DNA of 32,822 bases from an uncultured Bacteroidales bacterium (GCA_946403215.1 CAMIZG010000020.1:1-32822), one strand, 5' to 3'. Shown: positions 15,732 to 23,288, counted from the stretch's first letter. Notes: generated by a model not told the origin, from the letters alone. A program made the numbers and translations.

Positions 15732-17333
15732 TTAGAGCTCCACGCCCAGCATGTTGATGGTCTTGCCATCGCGGATGATAAGCACTTGACCGTCACGAAT
15801 AATTTTCTGAACCATAACTGCGGCATTGGTGTTGCTGACAGCCGACGGTGTGAGGTCGAACTCAGCACGAGCAGGCTCTACATAGTTTTCCGGTTTCTCT
15901 GCACCGAAGTTATCCATACAGAAGTATGCCGGAGTGTTCATGTAGCCGTAGCTCTCATCACTACTGCTCATATTGAATGTCAGACCGTCGATCTCGCCAA
16001 GCTCAGAGAGGTCAACATATGTCCACTCGGCAATATACTTGCCATCCTGAGCCAGATATACATCCAACTCGTTGGTCTTAGCACCATTCCGCACGCCGAT
16101 GCAAGTCAGTTTGAACCAGTCGTCCTTGCCGAACTTCTTGGCGTAACCGTCACCATTACACATCGAGGTTACAGCATACGCATTGTTGATGAGGAAGAAA
16201 CCAGGAACAATCTGCGCGTCAAACGTGATAGTATCCGCGCCATAGTAGTTGAGATTCCACGAAGCGAAGTTCTGTCCTTCGTATGCACCGCCCTTGGCAC
16301 TGCGGTTGGGCTCATCCGGACCTGTCGAAGTATTTGCAGTCTCGTTGCTTACTGTAAAGGCAGAATAATACTCTCCGTATCCGCTATTGCCACCATAATA
16401 GCTTTGGAAGTTATAGTCACCACTCGTCCAGTTGTTCCATCCGAGAGCCGGCGCGTCAGCACCTTGCCAGCATGTATCTGCCTTGGCTACGTTGATGCCA
16501 GCGGGAATGTTCTCAAAGGTGGCAACAACAGGTGCCACAACAGGTTCGGGAGCATCCTCGTCAGCTGTGGTGGAGATAGTCAGTCCGTCCAATGCGAAAT
16601 AAGTGGCAGTATTCGTGCCATAAACGCCTTGGTCAGTAGAAACAACGGTGAACGACAATCCCGAAACCTTGCCAAGAGCTGACAAATCAACCTTCGCCCA
16701 CTTCGTGTTGACGAACCACTCAGCTTCGTTCTCCGAGGTGTAGTCAGCCAAACGATAAACGACCTTTTCGTCGCCCTCCTCATAGTCTTCATCTAAGCCT
16801 TTAATCCAAACCTCAAACTTATCTCCTTGGTGGAAAGCACGTGCTGCACCACCTCCCTCGAGGATGTTCTGGTAACTTACAAAGGCGTTGTTAAGATACA
16901 CATAACGGGGATAGTATTCACCATCAAAAAGAATGTGGTTGGAAGACATCATGTCCTCGTTGGCATCATCCATCAGCCACCATTCGTTGTAGTATGCAAG
17001 GATGTAAGGAGTAGCGAAACCATTCAGGCCGCCTTTAGCCGTGTTGCTGTAATAGCCGTACCCCTCGCCGTCAGCAGTGGCCTTGCTGACAGTAAAGCCA
17101 TCCCAAGTTGTACCTCCCCACGAATTGCCACTCAATAAGTGAGAGAATTGGAATGCCTGGGTGGTAAAATACGTGTACTCTGCGGCCTCACTCCATGTTC
17201 CCGCCCACATACCGGCTTCATTGAATTCAAACGCTTCCGGGTTGGTCGGTTGCGAGAGGTCAAGTCGGATAACCTCTGCGAAAAGCATTGTGCTGGCAAG
17301 CATCAATGCGCAAGAAAGAAGAATTTTCTTCAT
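15732..17333 (-). CDS. Secreted DUF4465-type surface protein, second gene of the B12-riboswitch operon
   Basis: A 533-residue exported protein of unknown biochemical function. A SpI signal peptide (MKKILLSCALMLASTMLFA) is followed by two related domains, about 25-255 and 265-480. Each contains the pattern 'W.GFTVSK' or 'YSAFTVSN', a '(N)SAKGG' stretch, 'FSG..YP.YVYLNNA.....'-like segments and a closing 'WA/TYVDLS.LG.(V/I).GL.F....' then 'TPAYFC(A)(L/M)D' strand. This is the DUF4465 (jelly-roll-like) organisation. The C-terminal 27 residues (VQKIIRDGQVLIIRDG, then KTINMLGVEL) form a short tail also seen on its neighbour. It lies 19 bp after the first gene downstream of the cobalamin riboswitch, so a role in binding or capturing corrinoids is likely, but this is inference. 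Cysteines are few and there is no lipobox. Confidence 0.82.
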   Translation of the reverse strand: MKKILLSCALMLASTMLFAEVIRLDLSQPTNPEAFEFNEAGMWAGTWSEAAEYTYFTTQAFQFSHLLSGNSWGGTTWDGFTVSKATADGEGYGYYSNTAKGGLNGFATPYILAYYNEWWLMDDANEDMMSSNHILFDGEYYPRYVYLNNAFVSYQNILEGGGAARAFHQGDKFEVWIKGLDEDYEEGDEKVVYRLADYTSENEAEWFVNTKWAKVDLSALGKVSGLSFTVVSTDQGVYGTNTATYFALDGLTISTTADEDAPEPVVAPVVATFENIPAGINVAKADTCWQGADAPALGWNNWTSGDYNFQSYYGGNSGYGEYYSAFTVSNETANTSTGPDEPNRSAKGGAYEGQNFASWNLNYYGADTITFDAQIVPGFFLINNAYAVTSMCNGDGYAKKFGKDDWFKLTCIGVRNGAKTNELDVYLAQDGKYIAEWTYVDLSELGEIDGLTFNMSSSDESYGYMNTPAYFCMDNFGAEKPENYVEPARAEFDLTPSAVSNTNAAVMVQKIIRDGQVLIIRDGKTINMLGVEL

Positions 17334-17352
17334 GTTGTGAATAATTTTGTTG

Positions 17353-18402
17353 TTAATTAATATTGATTAGTTGTCCTAAAGGATTATATGTTTTGTTGTT
17401 GTGAAGGATGATGAGTCGTCCGTTGCACAGCTGTTTCAGAACGCACTCGGCTTTCGACTTTTGACTAATAGTCTCCACGCCTGTTTTTGCATCGGGATGG
17501 AGGTCACGGGCACCTTTGATCTCGGTGGATGTTTCGCCGATCATGCCGCATTGCTGATGGAGGGCGGTATAGACTTTGACGAAATCGATGGATTGCAGTA
17601 GCGCGGGTGTGCCGTCCGCGCGTACTGCCCAATCAATGTTGAGCTCGGCGGCCGGTGAGTCGTCAGGATGATTGTCAGCATAGCCGTAAGCATATGGATA
17701 GAGCACGAACTGGTTGTTCTTGAAGGCGTAATTGTTTGGCAGAAGAGAGCCTGTGAAAGACAATTGGTCGTGCTCTATCCATTCAGGGTAGTATGATTGG
17801 TTGTTGAAACTGAGTTTCCCTATATACCCATCGTTGCCATCGTTATCCGTCCAATGGATGTAGGTGGTGTCGGTGCGGTACTTCAAGTCAGGATCAGGTG
17901 TGGGCTCATGGCTAGCAGCGGGACGCTCGTAAGTAATGCTATAGTCATGACGGGTGGCGGGGTTGTTGTACTCCGAGCCTGCCAGTTCGTACCACTCATC
18001 GTCGGGCAGTCCGTTGCCGTTGGCATCCACACTGACCATGACTATGCCTGGTTCGCACGAACCGCCGCCTTCGGCTCCAACAGTCTTGTCGGCGTAGAAC
18101 GCGTTGCCTTCAATGATAAAGTCGTTCACGCCGGCTACGTTGAGTACCGGGTGGTCAAATCCGAACACCACGTATCCTCCCCAGCCGCCAAGGCTGATCA
18201 GTCCGAGGGCGTTATCGGCAATCTGCTCCTCGACCTTACGGCACATGGCAGCAGCATCGTCGCCGGATTCGTATTCAGGGTATTTATTCACAAACTGTCC
18301 CGGCGCAGGCATAAACTCATAGACATGAGTAAGATAGGGTGAGTTCTGCGCCATCAGAGGCAGAACAGCACACCAGCACAGGCAAACTAACAGACGCTTC
18401 AT
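17353..18402 (-). CDS. Secreted cell-surface protein, first gene of the B12-riboswitch operon
   Basis: A 349-residue exported protein whose family I recognise only as the 'cell surface protein' type found near corrinoid-uptake genes in Bacteroidetes. The signal peptide is MKRLLVCLCWCAVLPLMAQ. The mature part contains GGWGGYVVFGFDHPVLNV, a segment NDFIIEGNAF, a Ca-binding-like loop DANGNGLPDDEWYELAGSEY, and SIDFVKVYTALHQQCG. The order resembles a beta-sandwich carbohydrate- or ligand-binding domain. It ends in a tail (LKQLCNGRLIILHNNKTYNP) like that of the next gene. Its leader carries a complete cobalamin riboswitch ending about 115 nt upstream of the ATG, so expression should fall when B12 is plentiful. 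No TonB receptor or ABC transporter is adjacent. Confidence 0.8.
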   Translation of the reverse strand: MKRLLVCLCWCAVLPLMAQNSPYLTHVYEFMPAPGQFVNKYPEYESGDDAAAMCRKVEEQIADNALGLISLGGWGGYVVFGFDHPVLNVAGVNDFIIEGNAFYADKTVGAEGGGSCEPGIVMVSVDANGNGLPDDEWYELAGSEYNNPATRHDYSITYERPAASHEPTPDPDLKYRTDTTYIHWTDNDGNDGYIGKLSFNNQSYYPEWIEHDQLSFTGSLLPNNYAFKNNQFVLYPYAYGYADNHPDDSPAAELNIDWAVRADGTPALLQSIDFVKVYTALHQQCGMIGETSTEIKGARDLHPDAKTGVETISQKSKAECVLKQLCNGRLIILHNNKTYNPLGQLININ

Positions 18403-18516
18403 ATAACGCTCTTATTAATTGCGCCAACAAGACAAAGTAAAGAAAGACGGAAACTGCAGTGCACATGCACGCGCGCTGATTCGTTCGTCTCCAGTCCTCG
18501 GGAGTCTTGTGAACGC

Positions 18517-18689
18517 ACATCAGCGGCAGGTATTCTGACTTATCGCTGTTCTTGCCGCCTTCCCACCGTATGGCAGTGGCATAATGGCATGAACATTCCC
18601 TTATCGGGGCGATACACAGCAGCGGGTCTGTACAGGATTTACACCTGTTTCCCTCTTAGCTTTTGCCGAAGCAAAAGAACCGTTGATGT
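18517..18689 (-). ncRNA. Cobalamin riboswitch
   Basis: Read on the minus strand, all conserved blocks are present in order: the outer stem ACATCAaCGG / CCGcTGATGT closing the element, a UUCG-capped hairpin (TTTTGCTTCGGCAAAA), GGGAAACAGGTGTAAATCC, CAGACCCGCTGCTGT, then GCCACTG, GGGAAGG, and the B12 box AAGTCAGAATACCTGCC. It lies between a promoter (18712-18743) and the first of two surface-protein genes. A clear intrinsic terminator is not visible between it and the ATG at 18402, so control may act on translation or through a structure I cannot resolve by eye. Confidence 0.96.
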
Positions 18690-18711
18690 CAATTGTTTTT
18701 AAATTCAGGTG

Positions 18712-18743
18712 CAAAGGTACAAAAAAATATTGGTATTTGCAAA
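18712..18743 (-). promoter_or_regulatory. Bacteroidetes-type promoter for the riboswitch operon
   Basis: Minus strand TTTG (18743-18740), a 20-nt spacer, TACCTTTG (18719-18712). The start would lie about 18 nt upstream of the riboswitch closing stem. Confidence 0.87.
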
Positions 18744-18761
18744 TTATTCAAGATTTTTTTG
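18735..18761. repeat. 27-bp direct repeat, copy 1
   Basis: The block beginning ATTTGCAAATTATTCAAGAT is repeated at 18842-18868 with a single difference in 27 positions. This copy overlaps the -33 box of the minus-strand riboswitch promoter. Confidence 0.8.
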
Positions 18762-18841
18762 TGGAAAATCCAACTTTTTCGTCAAATAGCACGTGCACAT
18801 GATACCAGGCGTGAGCGGAATGCAATTTTTTATATTAAAAA

Positions 18842-18868
18842 ATTTGCAAATTATTCAAGATATTTTTG
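18842..18868. repeat. 27-bp direct repeat, copy 2
   Basis: Same sequence as 18735-18761 apart from one base. Here it runs directly into a plus-strand TATCTTTG box and supplies its -33 element. Confidence 0.8.
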
Positions 18869-18876
18869 TATCTTTG
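18843..18876 (+). promoter_or_regulatory. Plus-strand promoter with no recognised gene downstream
   Basis: TTTG (18843-18846) and a perfect TATCTTTG (18869-18876), with a 22-nt spacer instead of the usual 20. Downstream there is only a 10-codon open frame (18893-18925), a hairpin and short repeats before the convergent MATE gene ends at 19040. It may drive a small RNA or an antisense transcript, or it may be weak because of the spacing. Confidence 0.55.
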
Positions 18877-18925
18877 CAGTGGATTAAGAGATATGGAAAA
18901 CGCTCAAAAATCCTTCAAAATCTGA

Positions 18926-18957
18926 CTTCTGTAACTCTATGATTTACAATACAGAAG
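18926..18957. other. Hairpin in the 18.9-kb intergenic region
   Basis: CTTCTGTA (18926-18933) pairs with TACAGAAG (18950-18957), an 8-bp stem with a 16-nt loop. On the minus strand it lies downstream of the MATE operon and could act as an mRNA 3' end, though it has no strong U-run. On the plus strand it would sit inside the RNA from the 18843 promoter. Confidence 0.5.
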
Positions 18958-18960
18958 GCT

Positions 18961-19004
18961 TATGAGGTTCCAGTAAGGTTCCTATGAGCCTTCTATGAGC
19001 TTTA
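18961..19004. repeat. Imperfect 11-bp tandem repeat (4 copies)
   Basis: Units TATGAGGTTCC, AGTAAGGTTCC, TATGAGCCTTC and TATGAGCTTTA are directly adjacent; a poorer unit may precede them at 18950-18960. The 11-bp period is close to one helical turn. It lies between the 3' end of the MATE operon and the orphan promoter. Confidence 0.7.
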
Positions 19005-19039
19005 TAGTTTGGGCCGAGGAGCAAGTGCGAAGACCCTAA

Positions 19040-20401
19040 TTACCGGAGATGGAACTTGCGAACTTGGACGAATATCATGGCTGCGGCGACGAGTGCGGAG
19101 AGTGTGTCGCTGACGGGGATGCTCCACCAGACGCCCTGTATCGGGGCGTCAAAGAGCATGGGTAGCAGCAGCGCCAGCGGGATGAGGAAGAGCACCTGAC
19201 GCGTGAGGCTGAGGAAGATGGACTTACCTGCCATCCCTATTGATGTGAAGAAGTTACCCGCCACCATCTGGAATCCTACCAGTAACATGGAGCTTACGAC
19301 GATACGCATGGGGCTGATGGTCTGTGTGAGCAGGTCGGTGTCATGTGTGAACAAGAGCACCATCCATCGCGGTACGAACTCGCCGAGAACGAACACGCAC
19401 CCCATGACCATTGTGGCGCATATGGCCGTCAGTTCGAAAGCACGAAGCATTCGGTCGTACTGCCGTGCGCCATAGTTGTAGCCAACGATAGGCTGCATGC
19501 CTTGGTTGAGCCCCATGACGATCATAGCAAACACGAATACAAATCGGTTGATCACGCCATAGGACGCCAGTGCCATGTCGCCACCGAAAGCTTTGAACTG
19601 GTTGTTGAGGATGATGATAACAAAGCAGTGAGCGATGTTCATCAAGAACGGCGACAGTCCGATGGATAGTGAGCGCTTGGTGATCGCTGCATCCAGTCGC
19701 CATATGCCGCGGTGGAAATGTATGATCTCCTTGGGGTTAAGGAAGATGGTCATCTGCCAAAGCGTGGCAAGTGCTTGCGAGATGAGCGTGGCGATCGCTG
19801 CGCCTCGCACACCCATATCCAGACCGAAGATGAAGATGGGGTCGAGCACTATATTTATGAACACGGCAACTATCGTAGCTACCATCGAGGTGCGCGGATG
19901 CCCCATGGAGCGGAGCATGCTGTTGAGCCCGAAATAGATATGTGTCAGTACGTTGCCGATGAGGATAATCTCCATATATTCGCGCGCGTAGGTGATGGTC
20001 GCCCCGCTTGCGCCGAACGCATAGAGGATGGAATCCATCCAGATCAAGCCTACTACCATCACCGCAACACCAAGGATGGCATTGAGCAAGACAACATTGC
20101 CCAAGATCCGTCCGGCTGTGTTGTAGTCTTTTTCGCCGAGTTTGATGGCTACGAGCGTACTGGCTCCCACACCAACCAGTGTGCCGAATGCCACGCAAAT
20201 GTCCATGAATGGTTTGGCGACCGTCAGGCCTGATAGTGCCAGCGCTCCGCATCCGTGGCCGATGAAGATGGAGTCCACCATGTTGTACAGCGAACTGGCG
20301 GTCATCGCAATGATGCCCGGCAGTGCATACTTAATCAGCAGGCTTCGGATGGAATCCGTTCCTAACTCATCGGCTTTGAGTGGTGCCCGGTGTTTGGCCA
20401 T
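19040..20401 (-). CDS. MATE-family efflux transporter (second of two)
   Basis: Inner-membrane multidrug/toxin exporter of the MATE family, probably driven by a sodium or proton gradient. The 453-residue protein has the expected twelve hydrophobic segments in two halves, beginning IRSLLIKYALPGIIAMTASSLYNMVDSIFIGHGCG, a typical MATE first helix pair, and containing VGVGASTLVAIKLGEKD and GLNQGMQPIVGYNYGARQYDRM. This resembles the MepA-like branch more than NorM. It starts 18 bp after the other MATE gene and is the last gene of the rfbA-led run. The two proteins are clearly not recent duplicates. Substrate unknown. Confidence 0.93.
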   Translation of the reverse strand: MAKHRAPLKADELGTDSIRSLLIKYALPGIIAMTASSLYNMVDSIFIGHGCGALALSGLTVAKPFMDICVAFGTLVGVGASTLVAIKLGEKDYNTAGRILGNVVLLNAILGVAVMVVGLIWMDSILYAFGASGATITYAREYMEIILIGNVLTHIYFGLNSMLRSMGHPRTSMVATIVAVFINIVLDPIFIFGLDMGVRGAAIATLISQALATLWQMTIFLNPKEIIHFHRGIWRLDAAITKRSLSIGLSPFLMNIAHCFVIIILNNQFKAFGGDMALASYGVINRFVFVFAMIVMGLNQGMQPIVGYNYGARQYDRMLRAFELTAICATMVMGCVFVLGEFVPRWMVLLFTHDTDLLTQTISPMRIVVSSMLLVGFQMVAGNFFTSIGMAGKSIFLSLTRQVLFLIPLALLLPMLFDAPIQGVWWSIPVSDTLSALVAAAMIFVQVRKFHLR

Positions 20402-20419
20402 ATCAGGTTGTTTGTTTTA

Positions 20420-21844
20420 TTATCTCATTTGTTCAGCTAACTTGCCTCTGAAGAGCCATCGGAAGCGAATGTGGAAGGCGATGGCGGCGATGGTGAGAGC
20501 AACGACAAAACTGCTCCACATACCAACTGCGCCAAGGCCAGCGGGGAACATAAGGATGTAACCCAGCGGCAGGGCGATCACCACATAGGTGATGACCGTA
20601 ATCCACATGGGCACCTTGACATCGGTCACGCCGCGGAGCATGCCAGCCCCGACGCATTGCAAGCCATCGGCGTACTGGAGCATGCCGGCGAAGATGAGCA
20701 GTTGTGAGGCCAGCGAGACGACGGCTTCGTCGTTGGTGAAGAGGTAGGGGAGGTAGTTGCGGAGACTGATCATCAGTGCGGCGCCGATGGTGTTCATGAG
20801 CAGAATAAGATGCACACTGGCATTGGCAGCCATACGCGTGGCACGCATGTCGCCCAGACCATACTGGTGCGAGACGCGGATGGTAGTGGCCGAACTGATG
20901 CCGAGTGAGAGCATGAAAGCAAAATCTGCCACCTGGTTGGTGATCTGGTGGGCAGCCAGGGCTTCCTTGTTGATCCATCCGACCATGATGAAGGAGAGTG
21001 TGAAGAGGATGGTCTCCATAGTGGTCTGCAGTCCGATAGGCGCGCCTATACGCATGAGTTCGCGAATAATGGCGCGATCGCTGAGCCCGCGCCGGCAGAG
21101 CAGCACATACTTGCGCCAGTCGCGATGCGACAGAATACATACGAGGAATACAACGGGCAGCAGCACCCAGGCAATCATTGTAGACAAGCCTGCGCCGGCG
21201 GCACCCATGGCGGGCGCACCCCAGTGGCCGAAGATGAACACCCAGTTCAGTAGGATATTCAGCAGGTTGATGCCAGCGGTGACTATCATTGCAACCATTG
21301 TGTTGCCCAAGCCCTCCATGAACTGCTTTTGGAGGCAGAAAAGTAAGAACGGCAGCATACCGATGATGCGCATGATCAGGTACGGCCGTGCCGCCTCGAC
21401 CACACTTGGGTCTTGCCCCATGTTATCCATCAGCGGCACGCATATGCCCAGTACAACGCAGGTGACACCCCCAATGAGCAGGGTGAACCATAAGCCATTG
21501 AGCAGCAGTGCTGCGACGCGTTCGTCCTTCTGTTGTACAAAAGCATGGCCTACCAGTGGTGTGACAGCCATTACCGCACCCATAGCAAAGACCATGAACG
21601 TGAAGAAAACGCCATTGGCAAAGCTGACGGCCGCCAGGTCGGTGGTACTGTAGTGGCCGACCATGATTGTATCAATCAGTCCGACAAGCGCTGCGCCGAG
21701 CTGGGTGAGCATGACCGGAAAAGCCACCGCGAGGTTGCGGCGGTAGAAGGGCAGGTAACCCCTTGCACGCTGCCTGACTGACCGGTGCCAAGCTGCGCGA
21801 CGGTTATGCAAGCGCTTAGGGAAGACGTAAGGAAGGAGACGCAT
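20420..21844 (-). CDS. MATE-family efflux transporter (first of two)
   Basis: A 474-residue NorM-like MATE exporter with twelve predicted membrane segments; typical elements are FPVMLTQLGAALVGLIDTIMVGHYSTTDLAAVSFANGVFF and, in the second half, RIGAPIGLQTTMETILFTLSFIMVGWINKEALAAHQI. The first ~38 residues before the first helix are strongly basic (KRLHNRRAAWHRSVRQRARGY) and longer than usual, so the true start could be inside. It starts 10 bp after the lpxB stop. Position after a lipid A gene could suggest export of an envelope precursor or metabolite, but drug export is equally possible. Confidence 0.92.
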   Translation of the reverse strand: MRLLPYVFPKRLHNRRAAWHRSVRQRARGYLPFYRRNLAVAFPVMLTQLGAALVGLIDTIMVGHYSTTDLAAVSFANGVFFTFMVFAMGAVMAVTPLVGHAFVQQKDERVAALLLNGLWFTLLIGGVTCVVLGICVPLMDNMGQDPSVVEAARPYLIMRIIGMLPFLLFCLQKQFMEGLGNTMVAMIVTAGINLLNILLNWVFIFGHWGAPAMGAAGAGLSTMIAWVLLPVVFLVCILSHRDWRKYVLLCRRGLSDRAIIRELMRIGAPIGLQTTMETILFTLSFIMVGWINKEALAAHQITNQVADFAFMLSLGISSATTIRVSHQYGLGDMRATRMAANASVHLILLMNTIGAALMISLRNYLPYLFTNDEAVVSLASQLLIFAGMLQYADGLQCVGAGMLRGVTDVKVPMWITVITYVVIALPLGYILMFPAGLGAVGMWSSFVVALTIAAIAFHIRFRWLFRGKLAEQMR

Positions 21845-21854
21845 GGCAGACAGA

Positions 21855-22973
21855 TCAGGAACAGATACCTTGAGCGGCTACCTCTGCCGCATGCGAGGTG
21901 CCTAAAACTTGCCGAACAGCAGCGTACCCCTGTTGCATCCGGCTGACGTAGGATGCATCGGTCAGTATACGGCTCAGTTCATCGCGGACGGAATAAACGG
22001 TAAACTCGTGGGCTAAGAGTTCCTTGATGACCTCGCGCCCGGCAATGATGTTCACCAGGGTGAAGTGCGGGATCTGGAACATGATCGGTCGGAGTAGTCC
22101 CAGCAGACGTCCGCATGCCAGGTGATAGACGGCTACCTGTGGGCATCCGAGGAGTGCGGTTTCCAGCGTGGCGGTGCCTGAGTTGACCACGGCTGCACGT
22201 GCATGGCATACGGCTCGGTAGGTATCGGCTGTGAGGGTTACGTTAGGATACCCGGTGCACAGACGTTCGTACAGTTCGGGTTCGATGCCAGGCGCCTGCG
22301 TGACCACTATGTGCTTGATCTCCGACTTCGAACGTAGCGCCTCAGCTGTACCGGCCAGCATACGTGGCAGACAGTTGACTATCTCATGCCTACGGCTGCC
22401 GGGGAGAAGGGCTATGTAGGGAGCGGGAGTGGATGTTTGATGTTTGATGTTTGATGTTTGATAGTCGGCAATACCTTCGGCCGTGGGGTTGCCGACGTAG
22501 GTACATGTGTAGCCGTAGCGGGCGTAGAAGTCGGGCTCGAAGGGGAAGATGCCAAGAATACGGTCGCAGAACTTACCAATCTGATGCACGCGCCAGCGTT
22601 TCCACGCCCAGATTTTAGGCGGTATATAATAGGTGACACGCGTGCCGGGTAAGTGTTGCTTGGCGAACTTAGCCATTCGCAGGTTGAAGCCCGGGTAGTC
22701 GATGAGAATCAAGTGGTCGGGTCGCTCGGTGAGCAGTGCCTGCTCGGCGATGCGGATGTTATTACGAATGTCCTTCAGATGCATGAGTACCGCTACATAG
22801 CCCATGTACGCCATGTTGCGGTAGTGCTGGTAGAGCCGGCATCCGGCAGCCTGCATCTTATCTCCGCCCAAGCCCATGAACTGCGCCTTGCTGTCCCGCT
22901 CTCGCAGGGCTGCAATCAGTCGGGCGGCATGCATGTCGCCCGAGGCTTCGCCGGATATAAGGAAATACTTCAT
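21855..22973 (-). CDS. lpxB: Lipid-A-disaccharide synthase LpxB
   Basis: Glycosyltransferase that joins UDP-diacylglucosamine and lipid X to form the lipid A disaccharide at the inner membrane. The protein starts MKYFLISGEASGDMHAARLI, the LpxB hallmark, and continues with FMGLGGDKMQAAG, YYIPPKIWAWKRWR, FPFEPDFY, VGNP, LLPGSRRHEI and AAVVNSGTATLETALLGCPQVAVY, all family motifs. It has 372 residues. Odd: a four-copy heptamer repeat (22433-22460) adds about ten residues (around 171-181, YQTSNIKHQTS) between VGNPTAEGIAD and the LLPGSR motif. It lies in a run with surE and the GlmM-type mutase. Confidence 0.96.
   Translation of the reverse strand: MKYFLISGEASGDMHAARLIAALRERDSKAQFMGLGGDKMQAAGCRLYQHYRNMAYMGYVAVLMHLKDIRNNIRIAEQALLTERPDHLILIDYPGFNLRMAKFAKQHLPGTRVTYYIPPKIWAWKRWRVHQIGKFCDRILGIFPFEPDFYARYGYTCTYVGNPTAEGIADYQTSNIKHQTSTPAPYIALLPGSRRHEIVNCLPRMLAGTAEALRSKSEIKHIVVTQAPGIEPELYERLCTGYPNVTLTADTYRAVCHARAAVVNSGTATLETALLGCPQVAVYHLACGRLLGLLRPIMFQIPHFTLVNIIAGREVIKELLAHEFTVYSVRDELSRILTDASYVSRMQQGYAAVRQVLGTSHAAEVAAQGICS
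22433..22460 (-). repeat. Heptamer tandem repeat (4 x CAAACAT) in lpxB
   Basis: Four perfect copies of a 7-bp unit, ATGTTTG on the plus strand. They encode the YQTSNIKHQTS loop of LpxB. The unit length is not a multiple of three. The layout (4 x 7 bp) is the same as in the OstA-like gene, with a different unit. Confidence 0.92.
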
Positions 22974-23000
22974 TTAGTTGAAAATCGAAAGCTGCAAAGG

Positions 23001-23288
23001 TTAGCCCAGGAGGATGATTGCTACGGCCATGTAGGGGATGATGGCCAGCATCACACCTTTGGCCAGGCGCCATACATTGAGTTCGTATAGGACGAACATG
23101 ATCCCCATGTTAGCGAACGTGCCTAAAAGCATCATGCGTCCGACAACGGGTTTGAGGGTGTTGTACATGCCCTCCTGCCACATGTGGTGAAGCCCTATGG
23201 TGTGTGCGTATGCCAGACAGAACAATGCAGGCAATAAGAGCCCGATCAGCAGTCCTAACCACAACTTATCAAAGTCCCCTCTAGTCAT
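23001..23288 (-). CDS. Small integral membrane protein, unknown function
   Basis: A 95-residue protein with about three membrane segments (roughly 9-29, 51-68 and 76-94), a charged N terminus (MTRGDFDKLW) and no signal cleavage site. The middle stretch has PVVGRMMLLGTFANMGIMFVLYELN. I do not recognise a named domain. It sits between surE (31 bp upstream) and lpxB (27 bp downstream) in a same-strand run, so it is probably translated from the same mRNA and acts at the inner membrane. Alternatives: a small partner of LpxB or a MATE exporter, or an unrelated housekeeping membrane protein. Confidence 0.75.
   Translation of the reverse strand: MTRGDFDKLWLGLLIGLLLPALFCLAYAHTIGLHHMWQEGMYNTLKPVVGRMMLLGTFANMGIMFVLYELNVWRLAKGVMLAIIPYMAVAIILLG

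Noticed and set aside
15786..16682. A 298-codon plus-strand open frame opposite the DUF4465-type gene
   Set aside because: Antisense shadow; the minus-strand protein has a signal peptide, repeated domains and an operon context.
18893..18925. Ten-codon open frame after the orphan promoter (MENAQKSFKI)
   Set aside because: Too short to support as a gene without conservation data; mentioned only with the promoter.
19120..19152. Inverted repeat GACGCCC / GGGGCGTC near the end of the second MATE gene
   Set aside because: It lies within the coding sequence well before the stop and has no U-run, so it is unlikely to be a terminator.
20757..21653. A 298-codon plus-strand open frame opposite the first MATE gene
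   Set aside because: It lies entirely antisense to a clear MATE gene, and its composition follows the complement of membrane-protein codons (Met, Ser, Arg, Ile rich) with no domain or promoter.
4495..22460. Heptamer tracts as possible CRISPR or minisatellite arrays
   Set aside because: Units are 7 bp, contiguous and without spacers, and no cas genes are present.
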